DNA from: Xiphophorus maculatus
Lineage: Eukaryota; Chordata; Actinopteri; Cyprinodontiformes; Poeciliidae
Assembly: GCF_002775205.1 (NCBI RefSeq)
Contig: NC_036462.1
Span: 32,727,114-32,791,113, forward strand
Direction: 5' to 3'
Length of the DNA: 64,000 nt
The position numbers and the translations under genes are program-made. This document shows, in pieces, positions 25,205 to 44,289 of the stretch. The notes under the pieces are model-generated. The model ran no database searches. It saw only the letters and a program-made list of their open reading frames with translations, and had not been told where the DNA came from. Each line of letters starts with the position of its first letter. Positions within the stretch are counted from its first letter, which is position 1.

Positions 25205-28040
25205 GTATCCTTTCGAACATACCGACGGTACATCGTTCAATGGGGTGCTAAGATGACTTAGCAGCTAGGCTAATTTTTAGCTACGTCGTTGCTAGCTAGT
25301 AAATTTGTATTTTGGTACATTTTTAAAATAATTTGCTCGGAGTGACTGTTCTGGGCAGGTACAACGTTTCCAAGTTTGTGTCTAGCTTTTACTGAATGAC
25401 AAATTTACATCCTAGCAATGTGAAAGACATTACCGCGTTAAAGTTAGCATCAATTTCAAGTATCTCATAAAAGTCATAACTTAGCAGGATCGTTAATAAG
25501 ACAACAGGCTATTTACAATACTTGAGAATGTAATTAAAAAAATAATGCAAATTTGTACTGGTGCTTAAAGCAGCAGACGGAAACGCCTTGTTTGTAATCA
25601 AGCTACAATTATTACTGGTATAATTTTCATAAAATGGAAAATGTTAAGTACAACACAAAATATTAGTCTTTTTAAAGCCATGGTTTTATAATGAGTATAA
25701 CCAGGTCAATCCAGAGGGTTTTACTATAAAGTCAACTTTGCTGCTCCTGATTGAGCTGGTTTTGAATATATTAAGCTTGGCTGAATATCAGGGAGCTTTT
25801 TGAAAGAAAGTGACACATTCCTGATCTTATTACTGGAAATAAATCTATTAAATAAAGTCTAAGGAAACTAAAACCTAGGTGTCTTTCTTTCACAGCAAAC
25901 TTGCAAAATCGCTTTTAAATTTTGGATCTACAATGAATAACATGTTCTGTAAAAACCAAAAAATGACTTTTTTTTTTTTTTTTTTTTAAATCGTGAGAAC
26001 TTGTGACTCAACAATTTTGTCCCAAAAAGTTTGGACACCCCTGATGTTAGTTGAAAAGAATATTCCAATTAGAGCCAACTAGTTTAAGTAAGCTTTATCA
26101 ATTCCGATTATAAATCAAAACATCATCAAACATTCAGACTTTAGAAAAAGCCTCAATATGTCTATTTTTTGTCCCTATTTGAATGCATGGCAGTAAGCAA
26201 TAAATGTAAAGCTGAGCAGTTCTTTTAAAGGTTAATGAAATGTTTGGTGTGTTGGGGAAAAAAACAGTGTTCATAGTAAGTAACTGACAGTTCATAGTGA
26301 ATTAGATTGTATCCATAGTAACGTGCCATCTCATGTGTAACGTGGATGAAACTGGAACATGTTGCAGGCTGTGAAGCAGCCGTGTGACAGCAGCTTTATC
26401 CACTGGAACCAACAAAACTAGTTTTCTTTCAGTCGGAATTAAAAAAAAATATTATAAATGTCTGTCTGCTTACCTTGACTTGATGTTTCAGAACCTCATT
26501 TTCAGATACCTGCAGAATGTAAGTAGTTCCCACTTTCTCTTTTAATCCCAAGTAGATTAAAGTCTCGATTGAGAGAGCCTGATTCGGTTTTCCCTCTCAT
26601 TCGCCAGCGTTCCAGAATCCAGGTGTGGCTGTATGAGCAGGTCAACATGCGGATAGAGGGATGCATTATTGTAAGTTCTTTGATATTTACATCAAAACAT
26701 TCAGCTTGTAAAATGTTTTTATAAGTTTTAACCAATAATAACCAAGCATAGTAAAAAAAACTTCTAGTTTAGATGTTAGTGTCACAATTCTTGGAACCCT
26801 GTTAAAAGACAGCATTAATAATAACTGGTTAGAACAGGTGTAACATTATAGATTTTATGCAATGCTAAATCCCTGGTAAACTTTGTCCCTGTTTTGATTT
26901 CAGGGCTTTGATGAGTACATGAACCTGGTTCTGGATGATGCTGAGGAAATCCACATGAAGACCAAGAACAGAAAGCCACTGGGTAATATGACTTAAAGGG
27001 CCTAACCTGAATCAGCCTAGTAGTGATAGATGTCCCTTTCAGTGCTTTTATATCATTCATTCATTTTTAGAAGTAGCCATTGAAGGGGAATGAGGAACTC
27101 TATTACAGATCTACAGCGTCTTGCAAAACATTCCTACCACTTGGGCTTTTTCCCTTTTGGTGTGTTTTCACACCTGATAGTCTGGAAGATTTGGTTTGAT
27201 TGGGGACAAAAATGGCAACATTTGTTACATTTTCAGCTGCTGTGGTTCTCCTGCACTCAGTCAAGCCAACCAAACTGTTTGAAAAACTAAATCCTCGCCC
27301 ATGGTGGCGCTGCATCAAGAACCACAGAAGGAAACGACACGAAAACCTCTGAAGAAGACAATGAGCACAACTTTCTTCTTCACAAAATGTGAAAACAAAA
27401 TGGAGTGCCGTTGCATTTTGCCGGTTGTAGGATTTTGCTTTTGTTTTAGATATAGATCACAAACCATTTCTCCAGCTAGTGCCAGGCTCATGTTTGTTTC
27501 AGTTGTATTTACCCAGAATGCCCTGTTCTATAATCCTCTTCCTGCTTTTGAACCGCTGTCTGGTCCACTTTCATTCACGTGTTTATACCTTATTGACCCC
27601 GAATGGGGTGGGCTGATTTGTTTGACCCAGCACAGCATGCAACAGAAATTTAAAATAAGTAAGTAAATAATAATATAAAACAGTAAATGACAATTGACAG
27701 TGATAGTCTTAAAGACACATCATTCAGAATATTGCTAAACATATATTCAACATTTAAAACATGCAGTTCTAGAGACTATATTATAAAGTCCTAGCCTCAG
27801 GCAGAAGACTTGCTTTAGCGTTCCTTGGCACATCTGGGTTATAGCAGCGCTTGGCTATGTCTGCTCTTCATATCGATTAGTGTATGTCTAAGAAGTAAAC
27901 AGACTTTTTATCTGTTTTCTTTTTTGCATCTGATCTGTCTCCATGTGGCTTTTCTAAATCCTTATTTGTTGCCTTGTCTTCCAGGGAGGATCATGTTGAA
28001 AGGAGACAACATTACGCTGCTGCAAAGCGTGTCCAACTAG
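25151..28040 (+). CDS. snrpe: Small nuclear ribonucleoprotein E (Sm protein E), five coding exons
   Basis: SmE is one of seven Sm proteins that form the ring around the Sm site of spliceosomal snRNAs in both major and minor spliceosomes. Joining 25151-25204, 26492-26518, 26608-26670, 26904-26982 and 27985-28040 gives 279 nt, 92 residues plus stop, which is the length I know for vertebrate SmE. The product starts [18 protein letters not shown], carries the Sm1 stretch around [14 protein letters not shown] and [15 protein letters not shown], and ends in the Sm2 motif [15 protein letters not shown]. Every join keeps frame and has GT/AG ends; the first donor is the unusual GTATCCTT. The start codon is the family's normal one. 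An AATAAA lies at 28168-28173. cdc42 follows on the same strand about 7 kb downstream, and its 5' exon may begin within a few hundred bases. Confidence 0.96.
26020..26043 (-). mobile_element. End of a hAT-like element in snrpe intron 1
   Basis: AAAGTTTGGACACCCCTG matches, in reverse, the CAGGGGTGTCCAAACTTT start of hAT elements widespread in vertebrates. The other end was not found. Confidence 0.5.
26471..26491 (+). promoter_or_regulatory. snrpe: U12-type branch site and acceptor of snrpe intron 1
   Basis: TACCTTGAC at 26471-26479 matches the U12 branch consensus TTCCTTRAC at 8 of 9 positions. The presumed branch A (26478) lies 13 nt before the last base of the acceptor AG (26491), within the short spacing typical of minor introns, and the usual long polypyrimidine tract is missing. 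Confidence 0.8.
26492..26518 (+). CDS. snrpe: snrpe coding exon 2 (27-nt microexon-sized)
   Basis: It encodes only NLIFRYLQN. The acceptor is TTTCAG and the donor GTAAGT. At 27 nt it is very short, and it sits just after the U12-type intron and 89 bp before the next exon. Confidence 0.94.
26608..26670 (+). CDS. snrpe: snrpe coding exon 3
   Basis: It encodes 21 residues, [11 protein letters not shown] to GCII, the heart of the Sm1 motif. It has a CGCCAG acceptor and a GTAAGT donor. Confidence 0.95.
26904..26982 (+). CDS. snrpe: snrpe coding exon 4
   Basis: It encodes [21 protein letters not shown] to PL plus the first base of a glycine codon. It has a TTTCAG acceptor and a GTAATA donor. Confidence 0.95.
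27140..27570. mobile_element. MITE-like element in snrpe intron 4
   Basis: The left end has GTGTTTTCACACCTGATAGT and the right end TTTACCCAGAATGCCCTGTT with CTTCCTGCTTTTGAACCG. Both are the flanks of a fish MITE family also seen, as fragments, at 38440-38590 and 62700-62885. Confidence 0.5.
27985..28040 (+). CDS. snrpe: snrpe coding exon 5
   Basis: It encodes [18 protein letters not shown] and a TAG stop. The acceptor is TTCCAG. The 3' UTR runs to an AATAAA at 28168-28173. Confidence 0.95.
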
Positions 28041-28439
28041 AAGAGGAGATGCCTACAATTCTAGACTTTTCTAGAATTATGTTTTCCTTTTTTTATGGTC
28101 TCTGTGTTTTGTTTGTATGGCATGAATATTGTAATTGTTTCTCTCAACCACATGGTCCCATTTTGAAAATAAAATTTTGTTTTTCCTAGATTTGTACATC
28201 TGTGATTCCTAACATATAGATCATTGAGCTGAATGAGCAATAATTTTTAGTTAAATGCTGGTGTGTCATGGTAATAAAAATTAAAGCAATTTGACATATG
28301 GTTAATTGTTTAATAACCAAATAGTAATACAAATATGCAAAAACAATAAATATATTTATTTGTGTGTCTATATATTTTTACATTAATTTTACATTCACTC
28401 ACTGCTTCGGGCACCTCCCAGCCCAATTTGTTGGGAAAA

Positions 28440-29230
28440 CGTTGACCTTGCTGTCTGTTCAAATGAATGAACGGAATGACGTAAAAAGTCAGTACGTACT
28501 CGACGTGTCCCTGCTCTACTGACTGGGAAGCCCTTAGTGTGGAGCTGCCAACGCCCGGTGTTGAGACCCAAACAGAGAATACGGTACGGAAAATTATAAA
28601 TACCCACATATAGTGTTTAAGGTATGTCTTAATATTTTTTGTTATCTTTTTAGTGTATCAGCGTTATGTAGCATGTGGTGTCAGTTATAACGGGGATGTA
28701 GCTGCTAATTATTGCAATTCAGAAACAGCATCCGCTAGAGATAGCTGCACTTGTTAGCCCACAAGCTAACGGGAGGACGGTATTCAGCTAGCAAAGCAAG
28801 TAGGCAGACTATATTATTAGACCGGAAAGTGAAGTCATCCTTTTCGTTCTTCAAAGCTATTTACTGTATAACATATTGTCATTTGGGCTATAAACGTATT
28901 AGTGTCTTGGCTTAAAATAAAGCAATACTTCTCTAGTTGTTAGCTAGGGGTTAGACGGTTACGGAGGTAAAACAAACCTTAGTTGTATGTTTATGTTTAA
29001 GCAAGATACGGTGCAACATTAAAAACGGGTAACATGTAGATACCCGAAAGTTACCAACCATTCCTTGTTGTTCATATGAAAATACATCGCGAGATGGCGA
29101 TTTAAAGAACCGGCAGGAAATAGGCCACAGAGGCCGGGATGTGGTCGAAGTGCAACAGCTGAGCTAGTAGCAGCCGGCTATCGGTCCTTTTATCGTTGGA
29201 ACTTCAGGCCAGATGTTAAAATTCTGATGT
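28440..29230 (+). promoter_or_regulatory. cdc42: Candidate cdc42 promoter and noncoding first exon region
   Basis: The cdc42 5' UTR is split, since an acceptor precedes the start codon at 35095, so a noncoding exon must lie upstream. This stretch just after snrpe is richer in CG than its surroundings, has a CRE-like TGACGTAA (28477-28484), and has a strong donor-like AAG|GTATGT at 28619-28627. The exon cannot be fixed from sequence alone; a second CG-containing patch lies near 29,095-29,200. Confidence 0.3.
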
Positions 29231-30578
29231 TGGCGTTTATAACCTCTCGAAGTTGATGCTGGTGCATTTAGAATAAGACATGAAGCGCAGTTCTGAATGC
29301 TACGATTGCAGTCGACGTAAACTGCGTATTTTTAGTTCATTAGTCTGCTTTTTGATTGAACAAAATTGAGAACGTGTTGCTTTTTACGTGCACATTACGA
29401 CACGATGCTTTTCGTATTTTTATTATAATCTCAGAGATGTTTTTATATTTTGGCAGGTTTTCTTTCTCAGTCTGATCTATTGGGGAAATACTGCTATATC
29501 AGAATAAACCTTCCCGCTGTTTAACAAGCCTGCCCTAAAAATGCCTACTGGCCTACTAACACCAATGCTAGGATTAAGTCTAAAAGCGTTTACAACTGCA
29601 GCCACCCTCCGTCAGCCCCCGTCGGCTTTGCCTGCTTTAGAACAGTTTGACATATTTAGAGTGCGGCTTGTTTTGAGATTTTTCCTTAATACTCCACCTC
29701 ATGGAGGACACGTTAGATAAAGGCTCTGTTTGGAAATGGAGACTACATGATAGTTTTCTTTCCTAGAGCTGCTGGTGGTTTAGTTGGTGCCAAATGCACA
29801 TTTATTTTTTAGAGCTCTGGGTTTAGATTCTTAGAAATCAGATGACTGAGAACCCATTTTTGCTGAGTTGTGATGATAGTTTAGTTGCTACTGTTTGGAT
29901 CAAATCCTATTTCACTCTTATGAAATAAAACATTTTTTTAGGGGTAGACTTTAAAATCGAAGTGTATAGGTAGCACTAGTAAATTCTCTATTGTGTTTTA
30001 AAATATATTTTATATAAGAGTTTTGCAGCCAGATTCTGAGGTTTGGCTTTGTAAACTGTTACAGTGTCTCTTTATGATCTATGTTATAATAAGATATGAA
30101 ATAGAACTCAAAATGGTTCCCCCCAGCCAGGCATCGTTAGACTGTTGTAACTGTTGTTTCTTTATGTTTGAAATATAAACAGATTATTTAGAGTTCACAT
30201 TCTTAACTGGCTTTGGAATATATGAGTGATCAGTGGGGTTAGCCATTCAACAGCAGTCTGATTGTTTTCCACGGAGAATGTAGAAGCTTAGCTTAACTCA
30301 GAGATTTTCTAAAGGCTGCCAACATTTATGAATCCATAATGTTCCATAACACAGGCTGAAGCTTCATAAGGATAAAATAGAAATGTTTCTGTGCTTTGGT
30401 TAGGCAGGCTAATCAAGAGTCTGAATAAATGACTCAGAAGAAAGTCTCCTTAGAAAACAGTTTTCTTTTAAAAAGCTTTTATGCTCCTGTATTTTTTCTG
30501 ATTTCATTTGAATACCACGTTGACACTAAAACCAGAGAATTGAGTCTCTGTCACTCAGTAAAGGCAAAATAATGTAAG

Positions 30579-31774
30579 TAGGGATGCTCCGATTAGGTTT
30601 TTTGCTGCCGATTCCGATCACCTATGAGGGCTGATCACTGCCAATCACCTGGATTGGCTGTTCATTTTTTGCATTAGGTATAAATGCTGCTATGTAATTT
30701 GGCGAAATTAACAAATGATCTGGTAATAAATTCACCTAATTTAGACATAAACATGCAAAATACTTGCAGGCACAATATAGCAGCTATTCAGTCAAAAGGA
30801 CAACTGACAAACCTGCAATCAGTAAAATAATATTTAATTCTCTGTACCATAAATTATTGGCATGAGTCAAGTAAATCTTCCTATCAAAATAAACAATCCT
30901 GAGTTACTAAATCAAAACTTTCTGAGAGCACGGCTAGCTGATTAATGCTGGTTCTGTTTGTTTGTTTCTGACTGAGCTGCATAGTTCTAAAGATTGTCTG
31001 GAAGAGACAGAGGAGATCGATTATTATTTTTTTGTTTGTTTATAAATGATCTCATGTTAGGACATAGCGGAAGTGTTAATATGTAAAATCAGTTTTTTGT
31101 TGTTTTAAGTTACATGCTGCAGCTTTAAGCAGACGTTCGGTGAGAGAGTTCACTGTCTGGTGGAGGTTGAACGGCGCTACGTAGGTGAAATATTCTTATA
31201 TTATTATTATATTATCTACTACCAGCGGTGCATAGCAGCGGTCCAAGAGTGAGAGCAGATCCAGCGTTGTACACCGGTAACTCGTATAATTTTAAATTAT
31301 TTTTTGGGTTATTTGTTTTGCTTTCTGACCATCACACTCTTCTGGGTGAATGCTTTTAGTTGTGCGCTGCTTTACCTGTTGTTTGATCCAGATGTCTTTT
31401 TTTTTTTTTTACTGCATTGAGTCTCGATGTAGCCAAACTCAGTCAAGTGCTTTGGTTTTTAAATCTCATATTAGACTCGTGTTGATGCATTTTGACGCTC
31501 TTCACCAACGAGGTAATTTTCCGTCGCAACACTCAAACTTCCCCATTGATGCTGAGTGTTAAAGTTTCTCACTACACTGTTTAGCATTTGTTTGCTTGCG
31601 CAGTGTGAAGGAAAGAGGAGATAAGGTGCACTGGCAGGCTGCGACATGAAATCGGCACTTCGGCACCGTTTGTGTGATTGGCAACAAGAGACGGTGATCG
31701 ACGATCACCTATCATACACTTTTTCATGGAAATAGGCCGATTATGATTGGTGGCCGATCGATCGGCACACCTCT
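30579..31774 (+). mobile_element. hAT-like non-autonomous element, plus orientation
   Basis: It starts TAGGGATGCTCCGATTAGG and ends GGCCGATCGATCGGCACACC. It is about 1.2 kb with no coding capacity and lies in cdc42 intron 1. It is clearly homologous over its length to the reverse complement of 32406-33297. Confidence 0.65.
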
Positions 31775-32405
31775 GGTGTTAAGGTAACTTGTAGTGCCTG
31801 TTCATTGGAAAATGGATCACAATGGCTACTGATCAGGTGATTCTGCTCACTAATGGAAAATTTTTAAGTGTTTTTATATGCACAAAAATGATTAAATTCT
31901 CTTTTGAATTTTCTACATTTAGTTTTGCTCTAATTTATGCTACACGCACAGACATTCTGAATTTAAATTTTACTTTTAGAAAATCGGTTAATATCTACTT
32001 TTAGCAATATCTACCAATTAAGCCAACATGAACGTCTTTGGAGTCTGGAGGTAACCCATACACAGGGAGAACGCCACTCAGCTGGCCCCAGCCAGATGCA
32101 TGAAAACAGTGCTGACAATTAGCCCACTATGCAGCCTTTAGTTAAAAGAATATCTCACCTAAGATTAATAGAAATCTATCAATAAGCTGTTAATATTCTC
32201 GCTTGAAATCACAGAGGATTTATTGAAGCAAAGCCTCATAACTGAACTTAGTTTGTCAGTACTAGGAATAAATGGATATGCATCAATGAGACAAGACCAT
32301 GTGACTTTTTTTCCCCATCACATTGAAAAGTTGCTCATGTATTGATATGTGCTGGTGATTATCAAAATAGAATAATCAAGGATAAAACCATTCGATAACA
32401 TACTG

Positions 32406-33297
32406 TAGAGGCGTGCCTATCAATTGGCAAATTTCCGTGAAACCGTATGATCGCCAATCACTGTCTCTTATTGCTGATCACAAAAACCGATCACCTGCAT
32501 CTCATACTTTGCAGTCTGCAGAGGCCCAGTGTGCATATAACCCAAAAAACAATTAAAATAATAGGGCTAGCGGTAGAAGATTCTGGGTTCTGCTCTCACT
32601 ATTGGACCGTTGCCACGCGATACTGGCATGTTCAGTTTCACGTTCAACCTCCCCCAGACAGTGAACTCTCACATTGAACATCTGCTTAGACCTGCAGCAT
32701 GTAACTTAATAAAAAAAAAAGATTTTTCTTTTTACATATATATTGAAACTTTTGATGTCCTAACATGAGACAGATAAGCTTTGGGGAAAAAAATCGGTCT
32801 CTTCTGCCTCCTTTCTGTGTTCTGCAGAATTACTCCGTTCAGTCAGAAACAACCAATCAGAGCCAGCACCAAACAATTAGCAATGCTCTCAAGGAGTTTT
32901 GATTTAGTAAGTTAGGATTGTTTATTTTGATGCAGCTTGCATTTGACTTTGAGTTAATGTTTCCTTTTTTACTTAAGATTATTTGATATAGGCAGTGTTG
33001 TGAGATTTATTTCATTTATGTATAATTTATGGTAGAGAGAGCCTTACTGGTAAATATTGTTTTACTGATTGCAGGTTTTTAAGTTGTCCTTTTGACCGAA
33101 TAGCTGCTGTATTGTGCCTGTAAATAGTTTTGGATGTTGTTTGTCTTAATCTGGTGAATTTATTGCCAGATCATTTTTCCATTTTGCCAGATGACGTAGC
33201 ATTTATACCTAAAAGTGAAAAATTAACAGCCAATCCAGGTGATTGGCAGTGACCGGTATGAGCATTGGCAGCAAAAAATCTGATCAAAGCATCCCTA
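32406..33297 (-). mobile_element. hAT-like non-autonomous element, minus orientation
   Basis: Read on the minus strand it starts TAGGGATGCTTTGATCAGA and then follows 30579-31774, with shared segments such as CACTGCCAATCACCTGGATT and TAAGTTACATGCTGCAG. It is about 0.9 kb and internally shorter than its partner. Confidence 0.65.
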
Positions 33298-34321
33298 GTA
33301 TCACATTATTTAATCATATAGTGCTTCCAAAACAACACATCATTTTTATTATTGTTTCTTTAAAGTTCATTTATTAGTTTGATCAAAACCAAAGAATTGG
33401 TCAGAAATGTTTGATTAAATAAGGTTTATTGCATTTTTCAATGTTGTTATTGTAAACAATATTTGTTTAGAGTACCTTCAGTCCAGTCCTAACCGACATG
33501 CTTTCCCAACAGCTTTACCCAATCAGGAGACAGTTTTCATGTGTTTAACATCTAGAACTAGTTCTTAGCAGCTGAGTCTCTTTGCAAGGAGGGCGTTTTG
33601 GAAATGGACCGTCCCTCAGTGGCTCCCTGCCCCCACCTAGTGCTGCAGTGGAGCTCAGCTCTGCTGCGGCTTAATGGTGACATGCTGTAATTTGTAGAGC
33701 AGAAACAGAGATTCTGTGGTTCGCTACCGAATGATCCTTAAACCGAGTGATTATATAAGGCTTAGTTGGCTTCCATCTCGCTGTTTCACAGTCGCTGCAT
33801 TGAGACATTGGAGCAGATGCCAGACCTGCAGTTAAGTTTCAGCTTCTCTGAAATGACTCAAAATATGAGCAGGAATTTTTTCTTTCTGTTTTTGTTGCTG
33901 GCTGTTACAACAGTTGCAGTCAAACAGTTTCCATTATCTGATATTTATTGAATGATAGTTCAGAAGTAAAAGCTGCTCTTTTTCTGGTTTGTATGTTTTG
34001 CACTTATGAAGCAATCCAGTTCTGCATTATGCTATGGAGAAGACGTGTGGGGAAACAAACACATTGTTTTGCTTTTTGGCATTTCAAAGAAAGACAGTCG
34101 CAAGCCAAGGATATCTGTGTTTTTTAATGCTCTCGCGATTTTAATGCAATGCTCAGAATGAGCACAGAAAATGTCACAATTGGACAGCGGGAAAGCAGTC
34201 AGTCCATCACTTTATGAAACCGTACAAAAAACCTTGTAAAAGAGCAAACGAGGTTAGTGCGACCCCACCAAAGAAACAGAGTAAAAAACCTTTGCTCTGT
34301 CCAAAAGGGAGCAGTCCTCCC

Positions 34322-34386
34322 TACTGCTGGAGGGACTTTTTACTCCCTCCAGCAGTAAAAAGTCATTGCTTATTACTGCTGGAGGG
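34322..34386. repeat. Three-copy TACTGCTGGAGGG repeat forming a hairpin
   Basis: Copies at 34322-34335 (plus), 34344-34357 (inverted) and 34374-34386 (plus). The first two form a perfect 14-bp stem with an 8-nt loop. Confidence 0.85.
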
Positions 34387-34470
34387 TTAAAAGTTTTGTT
34401 TTAATGACAACAGCTCTCATGCAAGTAACAGGAGGAGAAACTGTTATTATTGGTGTTTGTAAAAGAAAGT

Positions 34471-34719
34471 CGGGGTGCACTGATTATGGTTTTCTGATCA
34501 CCAAAGTCTGACAGAGTTTGGCCTGCTAGTTTCTGCACTAGATATAGCAAAAAAGTTGCAAAGTTGGCAACAGTAGGCTGACCATTGTGAAAGGTAGCCC
34601 TCTCTCAGAGCCTTGTGGTGGTATAAAAGATCTGTAGATAAGATCAGTTTCACTTGTAAGCATCGACCGATTTATCATCCAAAATGAAGGAAATTGGCTG
34701 GTCAATCTGTGCACCCCTA
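34471..34719. mobile_element. Short hAT-like MITE in cdc42 intron 1
   Basis: The ends GGGGTGCACTGATT and AATCTGTGCACCCC are inverted with one mismatch, about 249 bp apart. No clear target-site duplication was seen. Confidence 0.5.
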
Positions 34720-35094
34720 ATAAAGGCCCCTCCACTCTCTAAGACCAAGTCCCTGAGAGAAACACTGTGTATATGTGTACCAGGTCTTAGTTTGAAGCTT
34801 TACTCCTTTTATTTCCTCCAAATGTGAATTTATTAATTACTGTACTTTAATTTTAAATAAAATTCTAAGTGGATTAAAAGATATTGAATTACTGGATGAT
34901 GAAGTCATTTTTAATTTTAAATGTATATTCAATTCAAATGGAGATACAAAGTGATACATGAGAGGTCAATATGAGTTTAAGTTTGTATCTTTTAGAATTG
35001 TGTTAAATTTCTGAGTTCCAAAAGAAAAAAAAAAAAAAAATTTTACCCAGAGTAATCTAAAGATTTCTGATTTTATTTCTGTTTTTCTCTGCAG

Positions 35095-42612
<7,518 letters not shown>

Positions 42613-44030
42613 GAGGCCCCTACTTTTCTCAAAGCGCACACACACGCACGCACACAAAGACATGCAACTCACATACACCTGTACAACATCCTTCCCTAAT
42701 CCCCACATGTGTTCCCTGGTTCTGCTGAGGCTGATTGGCATCGTCATCCTCCAAAGCAGCCCACCAGGTTTCCAACCATTCTCTGCAATAATCCAAGTTT
42801 CACACACAACATGAAGCTATCCTGGCCAGATACCAGTCTCTCACACACACATACTGAGAGCTCATTCTGTCAGATGTGAGTCAGCGTACTGCCCCGCCTC
42901 CACCGGTGAGTGTGGTCATCGTCCGACCACCTCTGTTCTTTCTCAGCACTACTGCTAGACACGTAGTGTTGTTTTTCTTTTGATTTGATTTGCCAACCTT
43001 CCCCAAACCCCGTTGTTCTTCAGTAACACCGGATATTTAACTCCTGTTCCAAATGGACACACTCCTAACCACTAGAGGGTGTTTAACCGTGACCGCTGAA
43101 TCGGCCGGAGTCACACAGGGCTGAGTTGTCGGTCCCTTTGGAACGAGGCTCGTTTCCCTCACAGAGCCAAAGGCGTCCAGCACCGACGGCTCCGCAGGAA
43201 TCAGCCTTTTCTTTTTTTTTCTTTTTTTTTTTTGTAGAAGCAGAGAACTTTTAAACAGTGTTAGCAGAACAAGTGGTGTGTTGTTCATGCGTCGTCAGGG
43301 ACCAAGGGAGGGTAAGGCAGGACGCCGTTAGAACATCATCACCGCCACACACTTTGAAGTGTTGCAGCACACGTCCTGATTAACTGAGCGTTGTGTTTTT
43401 GACAGCTGATCACCAGATTTCTTTGCCGAGTCAGAGTTTGGTGCCTTCCTTGTAGTCTTCATATACGAGGTGTGTGTTATAGCCATTCAAACTGTGTGGT
43501 GGTGGTGTGTGTAGCTGAGCCTTGGTCTCTGTTCTAAATGATAGGTTTAACAGATGTAATTATAATGTAAGCTGGCACACAACGTTGATGTAGGCTCCAG
43601 GTGTTTTTACCAAAACCTTTTTTTCTTCGTTATTTCTGTTTGTGTTGTTTTTTTTATGATTATTATTATTATATATAAAAATATATAAATATATAAAAAG
43701 GTTACTTTCACTCCTTCCACATTTAGGGGTTGGAATTCATCTGAACTCTCACCTGCCAGTTTTACCAAGAAAACATCTGAGCTTAGTTTGGCCAGAGTGA
43801 CTGTTTGGTAAAGATCCTAAATGACTGACTGTTTTTTTTTTTTTGGTTTTGTTTTGTTTGTTTTTTGTTTTTTTACTGGTGGATTAGAGTTGGGTTGATC
43901 TCCAGCCCAAGTCAGTATAATTATTATAACCCGTTGTTGTTTTTGGTGCAGAACCAAATGCTTTGTCTAAAGTTTGTTCTTTGTATATGCATTCTTTTCA
44001 GAAATATTAAACTTATACCTTAATTGCCTT
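42613..44030 (+). other. cdc42: cdc42 3' UTR (ubiquitous transcript)
   Basis: It is about 1.4 kb without reading frames of note, rich in T runs near 43,210, 43,640 and 43,830-43,875. An ATTAAA at 44006-44011 is the likeliest poly(A) signal. Confidence 0.6.
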
Positions 44031-44168
44031 TACCATGGGTCCTATGTCTTTTTTTGTGTTGAGGATCCATGAAAGATAATTAGTTTTAAAAATATTTTTG
44101 TCAGGAATTGTTTGTTTCTGGGACCACATTACTGCCCTAGAAGTTATTTCTAGAACAGTAACATAACT

Positions 44169-44285
44169 AGAACAATGATTTGATCATATTAAATCATTGT
44201 TCTACAGAGACTGGACCTTATTTGGTCCAATCTCTGTAGTCTTATCTCATTTGCTCCAATAAGGTCCAATTTGATTGGACCTTAT
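44169..44285. repeat. Three consecutive inverted repeats
   Basis: Hairpin 1 has arms 44169-44181 and 44191-44203 (13 bp, perfect). Hairpin 2 has arms 44203-44217 and 44224-44238 (15 bp, one mismatch). Hairpin 3 has arms 44259-44270 and 44274-44285 (12 bp, perfect). Hairpins 2 and 3 share GGACCTTAT, so they can also pair with each other. Confidence 0.85.
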
Positions 44286-44289
44286 CTAA

